Positions 61,180 to 64,000 of a stretch of DNA of 64,000 nt are shown in pieces. The stretch lies in contig NZ_CP091430.1 in the NCBI RefSeq assembly GCF_024734895.1, positions 5,784,501 through 5,848,500 of the forward strand. The letters run 5' to 3'. Made by a program: the position numbers and the translations under genes. The DNA is from Paenibacillus spongiae. Its GTDB lineage: Bacteria > Bacillota > Bacilli > Paenibacillales > Paenibacillaceae. The notes below the pieces were generated by a model. That model worked only from the letters and a program-made list of their open reading frames with translations, ran no database searches and was not told where the DNA came from. The stretch's first letter is position 1; every line of letters starts with the position of its first letter.

Positions 61180-62086
61180 CTGAGGTGTCTGAAATACGTC
61201 TGGAAAGCCGATTCGCCAGGACGACTAGAATAAAGCCGATCAGTCCTTGCATCAAGCCGACAGCGGTTGCATAACCGTATTGCCCTCCCTGCAGCCCTAC
61301 ACGAATGATGTAGGTGTCCAATATATCCGATAAATGCATGTTACCGGGCGTTCGCAGCAAGTACAGCTGATCGAAGCCTGCCGATAGAATGCTTCCAAGC
61401 GATAGAATGAATAGAATGAGAATCGTAGGCATGATGGACGGGATCGTAATATGCCAGATTTCACGCCACTTGCTGGCACCATCCATTCGCGCCGCCTCGT
61501 ACATATCGGGATTGATCCCCGATATTGCCGCCAGATAAATAATCGAGTCCCAACCAATCGATTTCCATACATGGCTGCCAAACATGATTTGGTAGAAGTA
61601 ATCCGGCTCCATTAAGAAATAGGTACTTCCGTCTCCGCCCATATTTGCGATGGTTTCATTGAGCAGCCCCGTATCCGGTGCTAACACTCGCTGAACTAAC
61701 CCGACAACGACGACCCAGGATAGGAAATGAGGCAAATACGAGATGCTTTGGGCAACATTTCTGAAGAATTTGCCGCGAATTTCATTAAACATCAAGGCGA
61801 GTATAATTGGGAACGGTAAGTATAAGAACAATTTCATTCCGCTAATGATCAAGGTGTTTTTAATAAGATTCATACTCTGATAGTCATTAAAAAAACGTTC
61901 GAAGTACACAAACCCGATCCAGGGGCTCCCTGTGATCCCCAAATTGAATTTGTAATCCTTGAAGGCCAGCATCAGTCCCCCCATCGGGATGTAGGAGAAG
62001 ATGATGAAGAACAGAAGACAAGGCAGCAGCATCAGGTACAAATAGCGGTGCAGTAAAATGCGTTTCCACAGTTTTCCGGTTAGCAT
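61172..62086 (-). CDS. ABC sugar transporter permease (LplB/UgpA type), first gene of the sugar operon
   Basis: Six membrane helices and the EAA loop (YEAARMDGASKWREIWHITI) are visible, as in LplB-like permeases. The N terminus RYLYLMLLPCLLFFIIFSY and the stretch FKDYKFNLGITGSPWIGF (ABC permease N-terminal periplasmic loop) are typical. It pairs with the LplC-type permease downstream. The ATG is about 130 bases after a promoter with CcpA and LacI sites. Confidence 0.95.
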   Translation of the reverse strand: MLTGKLWKRILLHRYLYLMLLPCLLFFIIFSYIPMGGLMLAFKDYKFNLGITGSPWIGFVYFERFFNDYQSMNLIKNTLIISGMKLFLYLPFPIILALMFNEIRGKFFRNVAQSISYLPHFLSWVVVVGLVQRVLAPDTGLLNETIANMGGDGSTYFLMEPDYFYQIMFGSHVWKSIGWDSIIYLAAISGINPDMYEAARMDGASKWREIWHITIPSIMPTILILFILSLGSILSAGFDQLYLLRTPGNMHLSDILDTYIIRVGLQGGQYGYATAVGLMQGLIGFILVVLANRLSRRISDTSVW

Positions 62087-62185
62087 AATTGACGGATCAC
62101 CTTCTTGTGATGGAATTCAACTATCGGCATAAACGTCGGGGCGGATCTGTACAAAACCGCTCTTCATCTCCTCTCTCACAAATCA

Positions 62186-62203
62186 TATGGTATCGTTACC
62201 AGA
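62186..62203. promoter_or_regulatory. LacI-type operator at the sugar operon promoter
   Basis: The core TGGTATCGTTACCA (62188-62201) is identical to the internal copy 1 kb downstream. It lies just after the predicted transcription start, a repressor position. Confidence 0.7.
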
Positions 62204-62215
62204 AAATCCATAAAA

Positions 62216-62245
62216 AAAATATGAAGATTGCGTTAACGCTTTCAA
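62216..62245 (-). promoter_or_regulatory. Sigma-A promoter of the sugar operon
   Basis: TTGAAA (62245-62240) and TATTTT (62221-62216) are separated by 18 bases on the minus strand. Confidence 0.6.
62231..62245 (-). promoter_or_regulatory. CcpA-binding (cre) site of the sugar operon
   Basis: TTGAAAGCGTTAACG matches the Bacillus cre consensus WTGNAANCGNWNNCW in 14 of 15 positions and covers the -35 region. A weaker cre-like sequence lies near 62266-62280. Confidence 0.7.
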
Positions 62246-62324
62246 ACGGCTGACCGAAAATAGAGGGAAGCGCTTTCTTAATGTGAATATCATAATATAT
62301 TTGTTCCTGCCGGTCAATCCATTT

Positions 62325-63044
62325 CTATACGGAGCACCCTCGGATTACCTCTTGAAGCCGGATCGGCCGCCGCGTAGTAATCGCATTTACTCCCAGCTCG
62401 ATCAGGCGCATCATCTCTTCTTGCTCGTTTACCGTATACACCCACACCGCCAAATTCTGCTCACGTGCCAGCTCCGTCACATCCGCATGACAGGTCCCGT
62501 ATGCCATATTAAGCCCGAAGTAAGCGCCGTTCGAAGCTTCCTTGCAAATGCGGTTCGCGAAGGAAGCGTAGTCCGCAGCATCCTCCCGCGACAGGCTGTC
62601 GGGAGTATTCATCAGAACCTTAATATCCGGATAATGCTTCGTTATGCCATCCGAACAGCCGGTGATGAAGACGCGATCCTGCGCCTGATACTGCTGAACG
62701 AGAGCGATCGTCGGCTCAATGCCGGACGCATCCTTTACATCAAGGTTCAATTTCGCGGTATGAGACTGGACGTATCGGAGCACATCTTCCAGCCGGACAA
62801 GCTCGTGCTCCTCATAGGCAGCGGCTAGCTTCGCGCGATTTTCTCGCCGGTTAAGCTGCTCGAACGTGTACTCCCTTAGGTAAGGCGAATCGTCATGAAG
62901 CAATATTGCGGTACCGTCGGTAGTTACCCGAATATCGATTTCGACGATATCCGCCTTCATCTGAACGCCCTCCAGAAAAGAAGCGTATGTATTGTCCGGT
63001 GCCGTTCCGCAGCCTGTATGCGCCGCAACCATAGGCAGCTTCAT
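62325..63044 (-). CDS. Glycerophosphodiester phosphodiesterase-like protein with altered active site
   Basis: The fold is GDPD-like: AHTG opens the first strand, with EIDIRVTTDG, LLHDD and LNLDVKD following. The usual AHRG-x-PENT motif is changed to AHTG-x-APDNT, so the conserved Arg is Thr10 and the Glu is Asp18; both histidines (His9, His50) and Glu35/Asp37 remain. The length of 239 residues is normal and there is no signal peptide. Activity on glycerophosphodiesters is therefore doubtful; a different phosphodiester or cyclic substrate is possible. It stands just upstream of the sugar operon on the same strand. Confidence 0.85.
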   Translation of the reverse strand: MKLPMVAAHTGCGTAPDNTYASFLEGVQMKADIVEIDIRVTTDGTAILLHDDSPYLREYTFEQLNRRENRAKLAAAYEEHELVRLEDVLRYVQSHTAKLNLDVKDASGIEPTIALVQQYQAQDRVFITGCSDGITKHYPDIKVLMNTPDSLSREDAADYASFANRICKEASNGAYFGLNMAYGTCHADVTELAREQNLAVWVYTVNEQEEMMRLIELGVNAITTRRPIRLQEVIRGCSV

Positions 63045-63184
63045 CCTGCATCACCTTCCCTTTTCCCATAGCATACTTCTCCTGTACGCCATTATTTGGT
63101 TTCCTGCTGATCATAGCTCACTTACGTATCGTTCTGCAATGCCAATGTTAATGATACTTTCCGATTAGCACTCAACGGACGCAT

Positions 63185-63226
63185 CAAACAACAACGGCAG
63201 AGCCCTTATCTGCAGGGCTCTGCCGT
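63185..63226 (-). terminator. Terminator after the VOC protein gene
   Basis: The arms ACGGCAGAGCCC and GGGCTCTGCCGT with a 9-base loop form a 12-bp stem, followed on the minus strand by TGTTGTTT. Confidence 0.75.
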
Positions 63227-63268
63227 CAACTTTACATTTGTACTTCGGCATGCACAACAAAGCGCGGC

Positions 63269-63667
63269 TTAGCGCCGCGCTGCATTCAGTTCAATAACAT
63301 TACGATCGGGATCAAGCAGAAAAATTTGCGCGAATCCGGTAATGCTGTCGCGATTAGCCCGATGCTCAATGCCATGCTGCCGCAGCCATTCGACGGTTTC
63401 GTCGAAATCGCCGACCCGGATGGCAAAATGGCCGTCCCGCGTGTCGATGCCGCCGGTTCGCTTCGTTTGTCCATCGTGTACGATCAAGTGCAGCTGTTGC
63501 CCCGTCTCGCCGACGGCAAACCACTCGCCGGGAAAGTCGAAGGGCGGTCTCGGTATCTCGCGCAAGCCGAGTATTTCCTTATAGAACGCCCTTGCCCGTT
63601 CGATGTCGCTCACGATCAGGCTCACGTGATGAATCGCTTCATGCTTTATCATCTGTCTAACCACCAT
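63269..63667 (-). CDS. VOC-superfamily (glyoxalase-like) protein
   Basis: The 132-residue protein has two beta-alpha-beta-beta-beta modules of the vicinal oxygen chelate fold: HHVSLIVSDIERARAFYKEI and GHFAIRVGDFDETVEWLRQH. Metal ligand candidates are the first His, the LHLIV His, the GHFAI His and the Glu in NVIELN. The start at 63667 has AAAGG 7 bases upstream; an ATG at 63652 is the alternative. It follows a GH127-like gene by 10 bases, so both are likely cotranscribed. The substrate is unknown. Confidence 0.85.
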   Translation of the reverse strand: MVVRQMIKHEAIHHVSLIVSDIERARAFYKEILGLREIPRPPFDFPGEWFAVGETGQQLHLIVHDGQTKRTGGIDTRDGHFAIRVGDFDETVEWLRQHGIEHRANRDSITGFAQIFLLDPDRNVIELNAARR

Positions 63668-63677
63668 CCTATTACCT

Positions 63678-64000
63678 TTATTGTTGTGCGATTTCAGCAA
63701 GATCGTCGAAATAACAAAGCCTCCGACCCTTATTATCGGCTGCTGCCACAGCGTCTCCCCGCCACTGGAACGTGAAAGCTTCCTCCCGGAATGGATAATG
63801 CTTCGTTTCGAGCGGCATTCGGAATCGGATCCGTATACGGTCGCCATCCTCCAATCCATGAAAGTACAGCCAGCCATCGGAGATGAGATACGCGGCGTCC
63901 GCATTATCGGTTGATATCGTCATGCTGCCTGCTTCCATCCAATCCGAGAGCCGCAGCCGGACCGGATGCTTACGTTTCACGAGAATCTCCATCACATCCT
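63678..64000 (-). CDS. C-terminal part of a GH127/DUF1680-like glycosidase (runs off the right edge)
   Basis: About 107 C-terminal residues are inside the window; the frame stays open at the right edge, so GTG/ATG codons near 63995 are not the true start. The sequence HPVRLRLSDWMEAGSMTIST, then GDRIRIRFRMPLETK and FTFQWRGDAVAA fits the C-terminal beta-sandwich of GH127-type beta-L-arabinofuranosidases and relatives (DUF1680). The catalytic barrel lies outside. It is followed by the VOC protein gene. Confidence 0.7.
   Translation of the reverse strand, partial: DVMEILVKRKHPVRLRLSDWMEAGSMTISTDNADAAYLISDGWLYFHGLEDGDRIRIRFRMPLETKHYPFREEAFTFQWRGDAVAAADNKGRRLCYFDDLAEIAQQ

Noticed and set aside
1..64000. 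Search by eye for CRISPR arrays, tRNA or rRNA genes, transposases, integrases and toxin-antitoxin or phage-defence genes
   Set aside because: None was recognised; no regular spacer repeats, CCA-ended cloverleaf, or transposase motifs were seen. A tRNA or covariance scan could still find something missed.

Overview
The window looks like chromosome of an endospore-forming, moderately GC-rich Firmicute of the Paenibacillaceae (Paenibacillus or Cohnella type). The support is a germinant-receptor operon with a sigma-G-like promoter, a c-di-AMP (ydaO-type) riboswitch on a kdp operon, strong AGGAGG ribosome-binding sites with several TTG/GTG starts, frequent PhyH dioxygenase and AraC genes, copper-amine-oxidase-like and S-layer-like domains, and ABC importers with LacI/GntR regulators. 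I see no rRNA, tRNA, CRISPR array, prophage or intact insertion sequence. Nearly all genes have recognisable families. No feature is an obviously new defence or mobile system; the unusual signals are regulatory sites, small ORFs and odd gene pairings.

Layout. 1-3.0 kb: kdpB (cut by the left edge), kdpA, kdpF and a 36-codon ORF, read leftward behind a c-di-AMP riboswitch plus intrinsic terminator. 3.3-5.9 kb: Fsr-like MFS exporter and an orphan efflux-adaptor lipoprotein. 6-10.1 kb: germinant receptor operon A-C-D-B. 10.1-12.5 kb: thioredoxin-reductase-like flavoprotein and MdtG-like MFS exporter. 12.5-16.7 kb: MacB/YknXYZ-like ABC export operon headed by a repeat-containing lipoprotein. 16.9-19.6 kb: M15 peptidase and a two-component system. 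19.7-24.4 kb: ArsR-type regulator, PhyH/AraC pair and a GH2 glycosidase; ArsR and GH2 upstream regions share the site TAAC-N6-GTTA. 24.5-28.5 kb: ECF sigma/anti-sigma pair and two secreted cupredoxin proteins. 28.5-29.2 kb: non-coding AT-rich stretch with four 19-bp inverted-repeat sites. 29.2-34.4 kb: nucleoside hydrolase, polysaccharide deacetylase, amidoligase, AraC/PhyH pair. 34.6-39.4 kb: coiled-coil protein, TetR, methionine aminopeptidase, YdjG/YdjI-like pair. 39.7-42.6 kb: GtrB-GtrA-polytopic glycosyltransferase cassette. 43-46.8 kb: aldo/keto reductase, a probably split lipoprotein gene, PhyH. 47-53.9 kb: AAC(3)-like acetyltransferase, PIG-L deacetylase, GntR/LacI regulator, GH10-like secreted hydrolase, PhyH/AraC pair, and a leucyl-aminopeptidase remnant. 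54-62.1 kb: seven-gene sugar operon (permease, solute-binding protein, permease, PHP, LacI, PfkB kinase, GH4). 62.3-64 kb: GDPD-like protein, VOC protein and the end of a GH127-like glycosidase.

Together the right two thirds read as a saprophyte's set of carbohydrate uptake and tailoring genes under local regulators. The seven-gene operon carries a promoter overlapped by a near-consensus CcpA (cre) site and two copies of a TGGTATCGTTACCA operator, probably for its own LacI protein. Three of four PhyH dioxygenases are divergently paired with AraC regulators. All assignments come from reading the sequence and family knowledge; no database search was run. Where a start was moved from the longest reading frame, the ribosome-binding site that decided it is given.
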